64,000 nucleotides of DNA from Gardnerella swidsinskii (GTDB lineage Bacteria; Actinomycetota; Actinomycetes; Actinomycetales; Bifidobacteriaceae), in the NCBI RefSeq assembly GCF_003397705.1, contig NZ_QJVB01000003.1, positions 310,001-374,000 on the forward strand. The letters are read 5' to 3'. Below the pieces are notes generated by a model, which did no database searches, was not told the origin of the DNA, and saw only the letters and a list, made by a program, of their open reading frames with translations. Positions 1 through 8,741 of this stretch are shown here, one piece after another; the stretch's first letter is position 1; every line of letters begins with the position of its first letter. A program made the position numbers and the translations under genes.

Positions 1-1
1 A

Positions 2-328
2 GGTGGATCAATCATGTGGCCAAATGTAGAAGCGTTACAACTAGTGCCATTAGCTGCTCATGCTCTTTTTGCGCGTCCTCTAATTATTGGTGCCGGTTCT
101 ACTTTTACTATTGATATTCTTAATGAATCGTCTTCTGGAGGTTGGATTTGTTGCGACGGTAGAAGACAGCGCGCTCTTCCTCAAGGATCAAGGATTCAAG
201 TTCGTCAATCAAAAGATGACCTATTATTAGCTAGACTTTCTGGTGCTCCTTTTACGAAGCGTTTAGTTACAAAATTTGATTTGCCAATAGTTGGATGGCG
301 TGAGCACAATAATAATTCTTTAAAATGA
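2..328 (+). CDS. nadK: NAD kinase, C-terminal part (cut by window start)
   Basis: This is the last ~108 codons of an ATP-NAD kinase, which phosphorylates NAD to NADP in the cytosol. The reading frame is open from base 2 and ends at a TGA at 326-328. The fragment carries the family's C-terminal signature: a GGS turn, then LVPLAAHALFARPLII, followed by the strand-rich end of the all-beta domain. The catalytic GGD motif lies outside the window. recN follows 54 bp downstream on the same strand, an order that is common in actinobacteria, so co-transcription is likely. Identity rests on family recall of the C-terminal domain. Confidence 0.85.
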   Translation, partial: GGSIMWPNVEALQLVPLAAHALFARPLIIGAGSTFTIDILNESSSGGWICCDGRRQRALPQGSRIQVRQSKDDLLLARLSGAPFTKRLVTKFDLPIVGWREHNNNSLK

Positions 329-382
329 ATTATTTAAGTAGAAAATAATATTAAATATAGCATTTATAAAACGAGGTACAGC

Positions 383-2167
383 GTGCTTGAAGAGTTAGAA
401 ATACGTAATCTTGGGCCAATTTCACATGCGCTTATTACTCCTTCGTCTCACATGACAGCTATTACGGGTGAAACAGGCGCTGGAAAGTCAATGCTTTTAA
501 GTGCTATCAAGCTTATTTCTGGATCCAAAGCAGAAGTTGCAAGGATTTCTCCAAATGCTAAAGAAGCATGGGTTCAAGGCATATTTAGTATTCCTAAAAC
601 AAGTGAATTAGTAGATGCTGTTGGAAAATCCGGTATTGAATTAGAGCCTTCAGAAAATAACGAAAATAAATCAGATATGTATGTTTCTAGAACAGTACCG
701 CAAGAAGGTCGTTCAAGAGCAACAATTTCTGGTTTCGCAGTACCAAAAACAGTTCTTGAACAAGTATGCTCTCGATTGATAGTTATTCATGGACAAAGTG
801 ACCAATTACGTATAGCAACAAATTCAAAACAACGCGAATTGCTTGATACTGTATCTAAAAATAGTGAATTACTTAAGCAATACGCATGTGCGTATCAAGC
901 GTGGAAAGATGCTAAAGAAACATGTAATCGACTAGAAAATCAAGCGTCTTCTTCGCGGCAACGTGCAGATTACCTTAGAGAATCGTTAGCGCGAATACGA
1001 GATGTGAATCCGCTTCCTAATGAAGATAAGGAATTGCGTGCAAAAAGAGAAAGAATTGAGAATTCTGCTCAAATTGTTAAAGCAGTGAGCATTGCGCTCG
1101 CATCCCTTGATTCCAGTCAAATAGATTATGGTGCTTCAGAATCATCTGAAGATGCTTGTTTTCTTGTAGATAAAGCTTCTCAAGCATTACGAAATATTCG
1201 TGTAGATGATTCTTTCAATTCTATTGCAAATCAACTTGACGATATTCATGCTCAACTTGACGATATTGTAATGCAGCTTGCTCAACAGTTGGATATCGAT
1301 GTAAGTGAAAAAGATTTAGATGATTTAAATTCTCGTATTCATGATCTTACTGATTTAACTCGTAGGTGGGGTCCAACATTAGATGACGTACTTGATTGGT
1401 CCGAAAAAGCTCAGTTTGAACTTGAAGATTTAGATGATTCTCCTGAAGCTATTGCCAAAGCGCGTGCTAAGTGTGCTCAACGATATGATGATGCTCTTAA
1501 ACTTGCTGAAGAATTATATAAAACTCGTTTAAATGCAGCTCATGATTTTGGCACTTTAGTTAGTGAAGAATTACATTCTTTGGCTATGCCAGGTGCTCAA
1601 TTAATTATCAGTGTAAATAGGCGTTGCGAAGATTTATCTGGTTCTATTCCGCTTGATTCTAACGGATGTGATGATGTAGAGTTTTTGTTCCGACCATTTC
1701 CTGCTTCTTCAGATTTGCCGATGAGCAAAAGTGCTTCTGGTGGTGAATTAAGTAGGCTTATGCTTGCAATTGAGCTTGTTGTTGCGAAGTTGACAGATTG
1801 CGACGAAGAAAATATGACATTTGTTTTCGACGAAGTAGATTCTGGTGTTGGTGGTGTTGCGGCAGTAGAACTCGGTAAACGTTTGGCTCAACTTTCTCAA
1901 CATGCTCAAGTTATTGTTGTTACTCATTTAGCTCAGGTTGCTTCTTTTGCAGATGCACAATTTGCAGTACAAAAAAATCTTGTTGAGAATAGTGAGAATA
2001 GTTCTTCTGCTATAGTTGCGGATACTTCTGTTATTGAGCTTAATGATTTGATGCGTGAGCAAGAGATTGCTAGGATGCTTGATGGAAGTGAATCAAAAAC
2101 TTCATTAGAACATGCTCGTGAGCTATTGAGTGCAAGTAGGAAGATCATTGATGGATTTACAAAATAA
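383..2167 (+). CDS. recN: DNA repair protein RecN
   Basis: RecN is an SMC-like ATPase that acts at DNA double-strand breaks in recombinational repair. The 594-aa length is typical. The Walker A motif GETGAGKS is at residues 29-36, the ABC-type signature SGGELSRL is near 451, and Walker B FVFDEVDSGVGG is near 479. A long coiled-coil region with many charged residues lies between the two ATPase halves. Translation starts at a GTG preceded by a GAGG-like site. Its end overlaps the start of the following HAD gene by 17 bp, suggesting translational coupling. Confidence 0.95.
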   Translation: MLEELEIRNLGPISHALITPSSHMTAITGETGAGKSMLLSAIKLISGSKAEVARISPNAKEAWVQGIFSIPKTSELVDAVGKSGIELEPSENNENKSDMYVSRTVPQEGRSRATISGFAVPKTVLEQVCSRLIVIHGQSDQLRIATNSKQRELLDTVSKNSELLKQYACAYQAWKDAKETCNRLENQASSSRQRADYLRESLARIRDVNPLPNEDKELRAKRERIENSAQIVKAVSIALASLDSSQIDYGASESSEDACFLVDKASQALRNIRVDDSFNSIANQLDDIHAQLDDIVMQLAQQLDIDVSEKDLDDLNSRIHDLTDLTRRWGPTLDDVLDWSEKAQFELEDLDDSPEAIAKARAKCAQRYDDALKLAEELYKTRLNAAHDFGTLVSEELHSLAMPGAQLIISVNRRCEDLSGSIPLDSNGCDDVEFLFRPFPASSDLPMSKSASGGELSRLMLAIELVVAKLTDCDEENMTFVFDEVDSGVGGVAAVELGKRLAQLSQHAQVIVVTHLAQVASFADAQFAVQKNLVENSENSSSAIVADTSVIELNDLMREQEIARMLDGSESKTSLEHARELLSASRKIIDGFTK

Positions 2168-2831
2168 TTCGTCTATTGTTGCAGCGATTTTTGATTTTGA
2201 CGGCACATTACTTGATTCTTTAAGCGTTTGGGATGATATTGATCGAGTAAGTTTTGCGAAACGTGGTATGAACGTTCCTTCAATCTTTGCGAATACGACT
2301 GCAACAATGAATCCTAGACAAATTGCAGAATATGTTATTAAAAATTACGGATTTACTGATGCTCCTGAAGATTTGATGAAGGAGTGGTCAGATATGGCTT
2401 TTGACGCTTATGCTAATCATCTTCCGCTAAGAAAAGGCGCGTATGAATATGTGTATTATTTGCGTTCTAATGGTATAAAGCTTTTTCTTGTTACAACTCT
2501 TTCTAAACGCTTGTGTATTCCAGCTTTAAAAAGAGTTGGCATTTTTAATTGTTTTGATTTTATTCATTTTGGAGAAGATTTATCTGAAAAAGGTAAGCAT
2601 AGTCCTAAAACGTATATCGATATTGCTAATCAACTTAAAGTAGATCCAGCTAAATGTGTAGTTTTTGAAGATTCTGCTACAGCTTTATGTTCAGCTCAGC
2701 AAGCTGGTATGCAAACATGTGGGGTAGTTGATAATTCAAACGTAAAAATTGATTTAGATTCGTCGTTTAATAAATGCTTAGCAGTATTTTCTGATTTTTC
2801 TTTCGCTCCAAGAATCAGCGATATAAGTTGA
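2151..2831 (+). CDS. HAD-family phosphatase/phosphoglucomutase-like protein
   Basis: This 226-aa haloacid-dehalogenase-type hydrolase probably dephosphorylates a small sugar phosphate or similar metabolite. Motif I FDFDGTLLDS is at residues 14-23, with nucleophile Asp15 and general acid Asp17. The cap domain follows, then VTTLSKR (motif II region), a conserved Lys region (KHSPKTY) and VFEDSATAL (motif IV). I chose the ATG at 2151 because AGGAAG lies 7 bases upstream; an upstream GTG at 2130 lacks such a site. The gene overlaps the 3' end of recN. The substrate cannot be told from sequence. Confidence 0.8.
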   Translation: MDLQNNSSIVAAIFDFDGTLLDSLSVWDDIDRVSFAKRGMNVPSIFANTTATMNPRQIAEYVIKNYGFTDAPEDLMKEWSDMAFDAYANHLPLRKGAYEYVYYLRSNGIKLFLVTTLSKRLCIPALKRVGIFNCFDFIHFGEDLSEKGKHSPKTYIDIANQLKVDPAKCVVFEDSATALCSAQQAGMQTCGVVDNSNVKIDLDSSFNKCLAVFSDFSFAPRISDIS

Positions 2832-2849
2832 AAATATGCTATTGGTTGA

Positions 2850-3228
2850 GTTGATGAGGTTTCACATACCCCGGGTTTTGTCGCATACACAAGTGCATGC
2901 GGATGGCCATCCATCTCGATTTGACGTTACCGCCAAACTCTAGCAGTCTACCCGAAGACTTGAGCGAGCAGCTCTAAAGCGTCTTCTGCTTGACCTTGCT
3001 CCCAATGAGGCTTGCCATGCGGCTTACTGTTACCAGAAGTCCGGTGGTCTCTTACACCGCCGTTTCACCCTTACCCGAACGAAACGTTCAGGCGGTCTAT
3101 TCTCTGTTGCGCTATCTCTCAGGTCGCCCTGGGCGGACGTTATCCGCCATTGCGCTCTGTGGAGCCCGGAAGTTCCTCAGCCACTCCGAATGAACATTGT
3201 GACCGCGGCCATCGTGAAACCTCAACCT
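2850..3228 (-). ncRNA. rnpB: RNase P RNA (bacterial type A)
   Basis: This is the catalytic RNA of RNase P, which matures tRNA 5' ends. The minus strand contains the conserved GAGGAA...CCGGGCTCC block near the 5' end, an ACAGAGAATAGACCGCC-type block in the middle and a 3' conserved part. The two ends form a perfect 10-bp P1 helix: GAGGTTTCAC at 3214-3223 (as transcribed) pairs with GTGAAACCTC at 2856-2865. The length of about 380 nt fits. A strong promoter lies just upstream on the minus strand. Exact ends are inferred from P1 and the promoter. Small reading frames across this region are not genes. Confidence 0.92.
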
Positions 3229-3233
3229 TCCCA

Positions 3234-3262
3234 ATTATAGCAGATGATATTAATATCGTAAA
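3234..3262 (-). promoter_or_regulatory. rnpB promoter
   Basis: On the minus strand, TTTACG (3262-3257) is followed after exactly 17 bases by a perfect TATAAT (3239-3234). Transcription would begin near 3228, just before the P1 helix of the RNase P RNA. This is one of the best sigma-A type matches in the window. Confidence 0.75.
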
Positions 3263-3435
3263 AAATTCGTTATTTTATAAGAAATTCCGTAATAAACGTT
3301 AATTTTTTTATTTTAATTTAATAAATCGCTAGGTTTGTATGGATTTAGCAGATATAATAGAAGAACCGACGGCATCGTGGCAGTCGGGTTGTACAAATCG
3401 AGCTTAAGGTTCGAGTCTATATGGGGAGGTTTCGC

Positions 3436-4107
3436 ATGGAAATCGTCATTACTGGTCGTCATACGCAGATTAATCAAAGGTTCCGTGACGTTGTAGAAAG
3501 TAAGATGAATCGTGTGACCGCCATTGCGCCTGATGCGCAGCGCGTGCAAATCGTGTTGACTCATGAAGGCAATCCAAGGCAGGCTGACACAGCAAAGCGA
3601 GTTGAAATTACTGTTGTTGCAGGAAGCACAGTGATTCGCGCAGAAGCTTCTAGCACTGATCAATTTAGTGCATTAGATATGGCGCTTGATAAGTTGACGC
3701 TTCGTTTGCGTCGCACTCGCGATCGTCGTAAGGATCATCGTCGTGGATATACGGAAATGACTCCTGTAGACATGGGTGCTGTAGAGCCTGAGATTGAGAC
3801 TACTGTTGAAGAGCCAGAAGAAAATGAGGTTAATAGCGCAGATGCTGCTGTTGCTTCCGATTTAGGTCCTGGTGAATCTGTGGAAGTAAGTGTTGGCGAC
3901 ACTCCTATTGTGATTCGTCGTAAGTTACATATTGCAGAGCCTATGAGCATAGATGAGGCTTTGTATGAGATGGAGCTTATCGGGCATGATTTCTTCTTGT
4001 TCGTAAACAAAGAAACTATGAGACCATCTGTAGTATATCGCAGACATGGTTGGAGCTATGGCGTATTTGAAATTGATACACCTGAAAATGTTGCTAAGCA
4101 AAAGTAA
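3436..4107 (+). CDS. hpf: Long-form ribosome hibernation promoting factor (HPF/RaiA family)
   Basis: This 223-aa protein binds idle 30S subunits and, in the long form, causes 100S ribosome dimers in stationary phase. The N-terminal S30AE domain (residues 1-105) starts MEIVITGRHTQI. It is followed by a variable acidic linker (about 110-160, rich in Glu/Val) and the C-terminal dimerisation domain, which contains MSIDEALYEMELIGHDFF and a YRRHGWSYG stretch. The ATG at 3436 was chosen over 3421 because GGGGAGG precedes it at the right spacing. The upstream 200 bp is shared with the divergent rnpB and contains a TATAAT at 3353-3358 without a convincing -35. A terminator follows the gene. Confidence 0.92.
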   Translation: MEIVITGRHTQINQRFRDVVESKMNRVTAIAPDAQRVQIVLTHEGNPRQADTAKRVEITVVAGSTVIRAEASSTDQFSALDMALDKLTLRLRRTRDRRKDHRRGYTEMTPVDMGAVEPEIETTVEEPEENEVNSADAAVASDLGPGESVEVSVGDTPIVIRRKLHIAEPMSIDEALYEMELIGHDFFLFVNKETMRPSVVYRRHGWSYGVFEIDTPENVAKQK

Positions 4108-4144
4108 TAATTAAAACACATCTAAAATGCGCGAATAAGTGCGC

Positions 4145-4180
4145 ATGCCCGTCTAGCACAATGTTGGGCGGGCATTTTTA
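4145..4180 (+). terminator. Rho-independent terminator after hpf
   Basis: ATGCCCG (4145-4151) pairs with CGGGCAT (4169-4175), followed at once by a T run. It separates hpf from secA. Confidence 0.8.
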
Positions 4181-4294
4181 TGTAGTAATCAGACTCGCTA
4201 ACTTATAAAAATCGTAGCCGTCGCGTAATATAGGCACAGTTTACGTCTATGTTGGCTAGGCCGTCGTCATAGACATGACCTAAGGGAGCAAAAC

Positions 4295-7090
4295 GTGGTA
4301 GATATCGTCGATAAAGCCTTGCGTATGGGTGAAGGCCATCAATTGAAGCGCCTTGAGAACGTAGCAAAGGCTGTGAATGCGTTGGAAGATGAAATTTCCG
4401 CGCTTTCCGATGAAGAATTGAAGGGTCAAACTGCTAAATTCAAGCAGCGTTTAGACAATGGTGCAAAGCTTGATGATTTGATGCCTGAAGCCTTCGCTAC
4501 TGTGCGAGAGGTTTCAAAGCGTACGCTTGGCCAGCGTCATTTTGATGTGCAGCTTATGGGTGGCGCTGCATTGCATTGGGGCAATATTGCAGAAATGAAA
4601 ACTGGTGAAGGTAAAACATTGGTTGCTACTTTGCCAAGCTATCTGAATGCTTTGGAAGGCAAAGGTGTGCACGTTGTCACAGTCAACGATTACCTTGCTA
4701 GCTACCAGAGCGAGCTTATGGGTCGTATTTATAGATTCCTTGGCATGAGTGTTGGATGCATTATTACAGACCAGCAGCCGCCAGAGCGTCGTAAGCAATA
4801 CAATGCTGATATTACTTACGGTACAAATAATGAGTTTGGCTTCGATTACTTGCGTGATAACATGGCGTGGGAAAAGAGCGAGCTTGTGCAGCGCGGTCAT
4901 CACTATGCAATTGTCGATGAGGTCGATTCCATTCTTATCGATGAGGCTCGTACGCCACTTATTATTTCAGGTCCTGCTGAAGGTGATGTAACTCATTGGT
5001 ATCGTGAATTTGCAAAGCTTGTTTTGAAGCTTACTCGCGATGTTGATTACGAGATTGATGAAAAGAAGAAAACCGCAGGTATTCTTGATCCTGGCATCGC
5101 AAAAATTGAAGATTACTTGGGCATCGATAACCTTTATGAGCCAAGCAATACAGCTCTTATTGGTTATTTGAATAACGCTTTGAAAGCTAAGGAGCTTTTC
5201 CTTCTAGATCGTGACTATGTTGTTACAAACGGCGAAGTTTTGATTGTCGATGAGCATACTGGTCGTGTTCTTCCAGGTCGTCGTTATAGCGAGGGCTTGC
5301 ATCAAGCAATTGAAGCTAAGGAAAACGTGGAAGTCAAGGCAGAAAATCAGACTTTTGCTACTATTACTTTGCAAAACTACTTCCGCATGTACGACAAGCT
5401 TGCTGGTATGACTGGTACTGCTGAGACTGAAGCTGCAGAGTTCATGGGAACTTACAAGCTTGGTGTTCTTCCAATCCCTTCCAACCGTCCAGTAATTCGT
5501 AAAGATAAGGACGATTTGATCTTCCGCACAAAGAAAGAAAAGCTTACTGCTATTGTGCGAGATGTTGCTGAGCGCCATGCAAAGGGTCAGCCTGTGTTGC
5601 TTGGTACAGCTTCTGTTGAATCTTCTGAGATTCTTTCTTCGCTTCTTGACGTTGCTCGCATTCCTCACCAGGTTTTGAATGCTAAGCAGAATGCTAAGGA
5701 AGCTGCTGTTGTTGCTGTTGCAGGTCGTAAGGGTGCTGTAACTGTTGCTACTAACATGGCAGGTCGTGGTACCGATATTATGCTTGGCGGCAATGTTGAG
5801 TTCCTTGCAGATGCTAAGTTGAAGGCTGAAGGATATTCTCCAGACGATACTCCTGAAGAGTATGAGAAGCGTTGGCCAGGCGTTTTAGCTGAAGTTAAAG
5901 AGCAAGTTAAGGACGAGCACGAAGAAGTTAAGAATCTTGGTGGCTTGTATGTGCTTGGTACTGAGCGTCACGAATCTCGTCGTATTGATAACCAGCTTCG
6001 AGGTCGTTCTGGTCGTCAGGGTGATCCTGGCGAGTCCCGCTTCTACTTAAGCTTGGAAGATGATTTGATGCGCCTGTTCAACACTCAGCTTGTTGCTCGT
6101 GTTATGGCTAAGGGATTGCCAGAAGGCGAACCAATTGAGTCTAAGTACGTTTCTAACGGTGTGCGCACGGCACAGAAGACTGTTGAAGCTCGTAACTTTG
6201 AAATGCGTAAGAACGTTTTGAAGTATGACGATGTTATGAATAAGCAGCGTACTGTGATTTATGCAGAGCGTCAGATGGTTCTTAAGGGTGAAGATATTCA
6301 CGAGGACATCTTGAAGTTCATCAGTGACACCGTAGAAAGTTATGTGCGTGGCGCAATGAACGGTTCTGATAAGCCAAAGAATTGGGATTTGGACGGCTTA
6401 AAAGATGCTCTTAACTCTGTAATGCCTGTACTTCTTGATTGGGATCAGGTGCGTGAAACGATTATCAATCTTAAGGGCGAAAAAGCTGTTTCTGCTTTGC
6501 GTGATTTGATTGTCGACAGTGTAGTAAAGGTTTACTCTCTCATCGAAGATCGTCTCGGCGCTGATCCACTTCGTCAAATTGAACGTCGCGTTGTTCTTTC
6601 TGTTCTCGATCGCAAGTGGCGTGAACATCTTTATGAGATGGATTATTTGAAGGATGGTATTGGTCTGCGTGGTATGGGTCAGCGTGATCCGCTCGTTGAA
6701 TATCAGCGTGAAGGCTACCAGATGTACAATTCGATGATTGAGGCAATTAAGGAAGAAAGCATTCAGCTTCTATTCCACATTGATATCAATCAGATTGCTT
6801 CTACTGAAGATATTTCTTCTGACGATGAGCTTGATGAAGATGTTGCACAAGCTTCGTCTGAGGTAGATGCTGAAGATCAGGCTGCTGGTATTGTTGGTCC
6901 TGCACCTTTGAGTCATGCTGAGGGAGATGTTCCGTTGAGCATGCGACCAAAGAATGAAGAATGGAAGACTCCATGGTCTGATGGTCGTACATTCCCAGGA
7001 ACAAATAAGAATGAAGAGTGCCCATGTGGTTCTGGTCGTAAGTACAAGCTTTGCCATGGTCAAAACGAATCTGAAAATGAAGCTGAGTAA
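4295..7090 (+). CDS. secA: Preprotein translocase ATPase SecA
   Basis: SecA is the motor that pushes unfolded secretory proteins through SecYEG. The 931-aa protein has Walker [12 protein letters not shown], the DEAD-like [16 protein letters not shown], the [12 protein letters not shown] motif of the second helicase domain, and a preprotein-binding and scaffold region. It ends with the SEC-C zinc motif [14 protein letters not shown], indicating the housekeeping SecA1. Translation starts with GTG after AGGGAG. There is an acidic linker before the zinc motif. A strong terminator follows. Confidence 0.97.
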   Translation: MVDIVDKALRMGEGHQLKRLENVAKAVNALEDEISALSDEELKGQTAKFKQRLDNGAKLDDLMPEAFATVREVSKRTLGQRHFDVQLMGGAALHWGNIAEMKTGEGKTLVATLPSYLNALEGKGVHVVTVNDYLASYQSELMGRIYRFLGMSVGCIITDQQPPERRKQYNADITYGTNNEFGFDYLRDNMAWEKSELVQRGHHYAIVDEVDSILIDEARTPLIISGPAEGDVTHWYREFAKLVLKLTRDVDYEIDEKKKTAGILDPGIAKIEDYLGIDNLYEPSNTALIGYLNNALKAKELFLLDRDYVVTNGEVLIVDEHTGRVLPGRRYSEGLHQAIEAKENVEVKAENQTFATITLQNYFRMYDKLAGMTGTAETEAAEFMGTYKLGVLPIPSNRPVIRKDKDDLIFRTKKEKLTAIVRDVAERHAKGQPVLLGTASVESSEILSSLLDVARIPHQVLNAKQNAKEAAVVAVAGRKGAVTVATNMAGRGTDIMLGGNVEFLADAKLKAEGYSPDDTPEEYEKRWPGVLAEVKEQVKDEHEEVKNLGGLYVLGTERHESRRIDNQLRGRSGRQGDPGESRFYLSLEDDLMRLFNTQLVARVMAKGLPEGEPIESKYVSNGVRTAQKTVEARNFEMRKNVLKYDDVMNKQRTVIYAERQMVLKGEDIHEDILKFISDTVESYVRGAMNGSDKPKNWDLDGLKDALNSVMPVLLDWDQVRETIINLKGEKAVSALRDLIVDSVVKVYSLIEDRLGADPLRQIERRVVLSVLDRKWREHLYEMDYLKDGIGLRGMGQRDPLVEYQREGYQMYNSMIEAIKEESIQLLFHIDINQIASTEDISSDDELDEDVAQASSEVDAEDQAAGIVGPAPLSHAEGDVPLSMRPKNEEWKTPWSDGRTFPGTNKNEECPCGSGRKYKLCHGQNESENEAE

Positions 7091-7116
7091 CTTGAAAGCT
7101 GCTAAGTAAAATAAAT

Positions 7117-7152
7117 AAAAGGCGGTGTGATTATAATCATGCCGCCTTTTAT
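7117..7152. terminator. Bidirectional terminator between secA and the convergent membrane-protein gene
   Basis: AAAAGGCGG pairs with CCGCCTTTT. The inner bases continue the stem as GU and AU pairs almost to the loop. There are A runs on the left and T runs on the right, so it can serve both strands. Confidence 0.85.
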
Positions 7153-7172
7153 TATATTCGATTGATTATTAG

Positions 7173-7841
7173 CTATACTCGAGCACCATCTCCATAATCG
7201 CTGTAATCTTCTTTATACGGATCAGGTTTTTTGCGATTCATAAGTAATCCTGCTCCACTAAGTAGCATTAATAGGCCGCATATAATACCAACAATGTTTG
7301 CTATAGCAGGAATAAAAGCACTTACAATAACACCGAAGATACCTATAACAAATAGAATCCACAAAACTACATTAACTAAAGATACGTTATAAAATTGTGG
7401 ATTTGGGGGCACAAAATCATCTCCATAGTCTTCCATAGTCTTATCTAAATCAAGCCAACTTGTGCGTGCGTTATCACGAGGACCTTTAGCAGTTATAATC
7501 GTGTGAGGGTCTTGCATTCTAGTAGGAATAATATAGGATTTATGGCTGCTTAGATTGTTTAAGCTAAATTTATTTTTTATAGCATTTTTTTGATTTTTAG
7601 AATTATTATCGCTTGCTATACTGTTGCGTTCTTTCTTTTTTTCTTCTTTCTGAGCGTGCTTTTCAAAGCTTTTTGCGCTACGTGAATTAGCAATATCATT
7701 CATATCGTCAGAATGCTCTGCAATAAAAGATGACCAATCATCATCAAAATTTCTATTGTTTTGTTTTTGATTATTCTTTAATGATTCTGACGTTAACTCG
7801 TCATCACGGCGAGGGTCGTTGGTATTCTTAGAAGAAGTCAT
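7173..7841 (-). CDS. Uncharacterised membrane protein with disordered N-terminus
   Basis: I do not recognise a family for this 222-aa protein. Residues 1-140 are highly charged and rich in Asn, Lys and Ser, so probably disordered and cytoplasmic. Two adjacent hydrophobic segments follow at about 150-205 (VVLWILFVIGIFGVIVSAF and a second Gly/Leu-rich helix). A short charged tail with KPDPYKEDYSDYGDG ends the protein. Genes with this two-helix C-terminus occur next to secA in bifidobacteria (recalled, not checked). It is convergent with secA and divergent from the acyltransferase gene, with 75 bp between start codons. Confidence 0.7.
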   Translation of the reverse strand: MTSSKNTNDPRRDDELTSESLKNNQKQNNRNFDDDWSSFIAEHSDDMNDIANSRSAKSFEKHAQKEEKKKERNSIASDNNSKNQKNAIKNKFSLNNLSSHKSYIIPTRMQDPHTIITAKGPRDNARTSWLDLDKTMEDYGDDFVPPNPQFYNVSLVNVVLWILFVIGIFGVIVSAFIPAIANIVGIICGLLMLLSGAGLLMNRKKPDPYKEDYSDYGDGARV

Positions 7842-7916
7842 GAACTATACTGTAGCAAGTCTTCCTGATTCTATGCTTAAAATGTTCGAAATTGGACTTG
7901 CAAGAAAGGATATGGT

Positions 7917-8624
7917 ATGTTGTACTGGTTCTTCGTGAAGGGACTTGGGGGTATTGCCTGCATGAGGATTCATCCATCAGCGCAAGGTGTTAAAAATGTA
8001 CCTAAAAAGGGTGGAGCTATTATTGCTGCAAATCATCTTGCTGTTATTGATGACGCGCTTCTGCCATTGACTTGTCCTCGTATGATTCACTTTATGGGTA
8101 AAGCAGAATATTTTGAAGGCAAAGGTTTAAAGGGTCGTTTCAAGAAGTGGTGGTTTACTTCTGTTGGCGTTTTTCCTGTAGATCGTTCTGGAGGCGCAAA
8201 ATCGCTTGGCGCCTTGAATCATGCTCGTGAAATATTAGAAAAAGGTCAGCTTTTTGGTATTCATATTGAAGGTACAAGAAGTCCAGACGGTCGTTTATAT
8301 CGCGGTCATACTGGTGCTGCACGTCTTGCTCTTGAAACAGGTTGCCCGATTATACCAGTTGCAATTATTGGAACTAGAGAATTGCAAGTGCATGGTCAAG
8401 TTATTCCTGCAAAAGGTAAAACTAAGGCAATTTATGGCGAGCCTATTCAAGTAGAGCGTGTTTGTGACGAAAGCGAGATTACCCACGAGCGTTTACGTGA
8501 AATTACAGATAAAGTAACTAAGTCTATTCAGCAAATGAGTGGTCAAGAATACGTTGATGAATATGCTCAAACTGTAAAAGAACGTATGCGTAAAAAACGT
8601 GAAGAAAGTAATGAAAATAAATAA
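7917..8624 (+). CDS. plsC: 1-acyl-sn-glycerol-3-phosphate acyltransferase (PlsC family)
   Basis: This 235-aa membrane-associated enzyme should acylate lysophosphatidic acid to phosphatidic acid in phospholipid synthesis. The HX4D catalytic motif is NHLAVID with His40 and Asp45. The acceptor-binding block FPVDRSGG and the IEGTRSPDGR block (about 117-126) are both present, as is a late PVAIIGT. The ATG start follows an AAGGA-type site. The specificity could be for another lyso-lipid. A two-way terminator follows. Confidence 0.88.
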   Translation: MLYWFFVKGLGGIACMRIHPSAQGVKNVPKKGGAIIAANHLAVIDDALLPLTCPRMIHFMGKAEYFEGKGLKGRFKKWWFTSVGVFPVDRSGGAKSLGALNHAREILEKGQLFGIHIEGTRSPDGRLYRGHTGAARLALETGCPIIPVAIIGTRELQVHGQVIPAKGKTKAIYGEPIQVERVCDESEITHERLREITDKVTKSIQQMSGQEYVDEYAQTVKERMRKKREESNENK

Positions 8625-8689
8625 TATAATTCTAATGCTATTAGGCTAGCGTTATTAGATATTTAAATTTTATTTATATTCAAATATTT

Positions 8690-8726
8690 AAGCGGCGAAA
8701 GTTATTTAGCTTCCGCCGCTTTTATA
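8690..8726. terminator. Bidirectional terminator between plsC and the kinase gene
   Basis: AAGCGGCG pairs with CGCCGCTT. The stem extends through AAG/CTT beyond one mismatch, with a T run to the right and an A-rich flank to the left. It serves the convergent plsC and kinase genes. Confidence 0.8.
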
Positions 8727-8741
8727 ATACTTAAAACACGC

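Noticed and set aside
2990-3302. Overlapping plus-strand open frames of 67-96 codons
   Set aside because: They cover the RNase P RNA gene on the other strand and have no ribosome sites.
3353-3358. TATAAT before hpf as a full promoter
   Set aside because: No acceptable -35 element at 16-18 bases; only the -10-like word is visible.
4514-4903. Long minus-strand frames inside secA, groEL, parE and clpC
   Set aside because: Antisense shadows of strongly coding genes with no ribosome sites or family resemblance.
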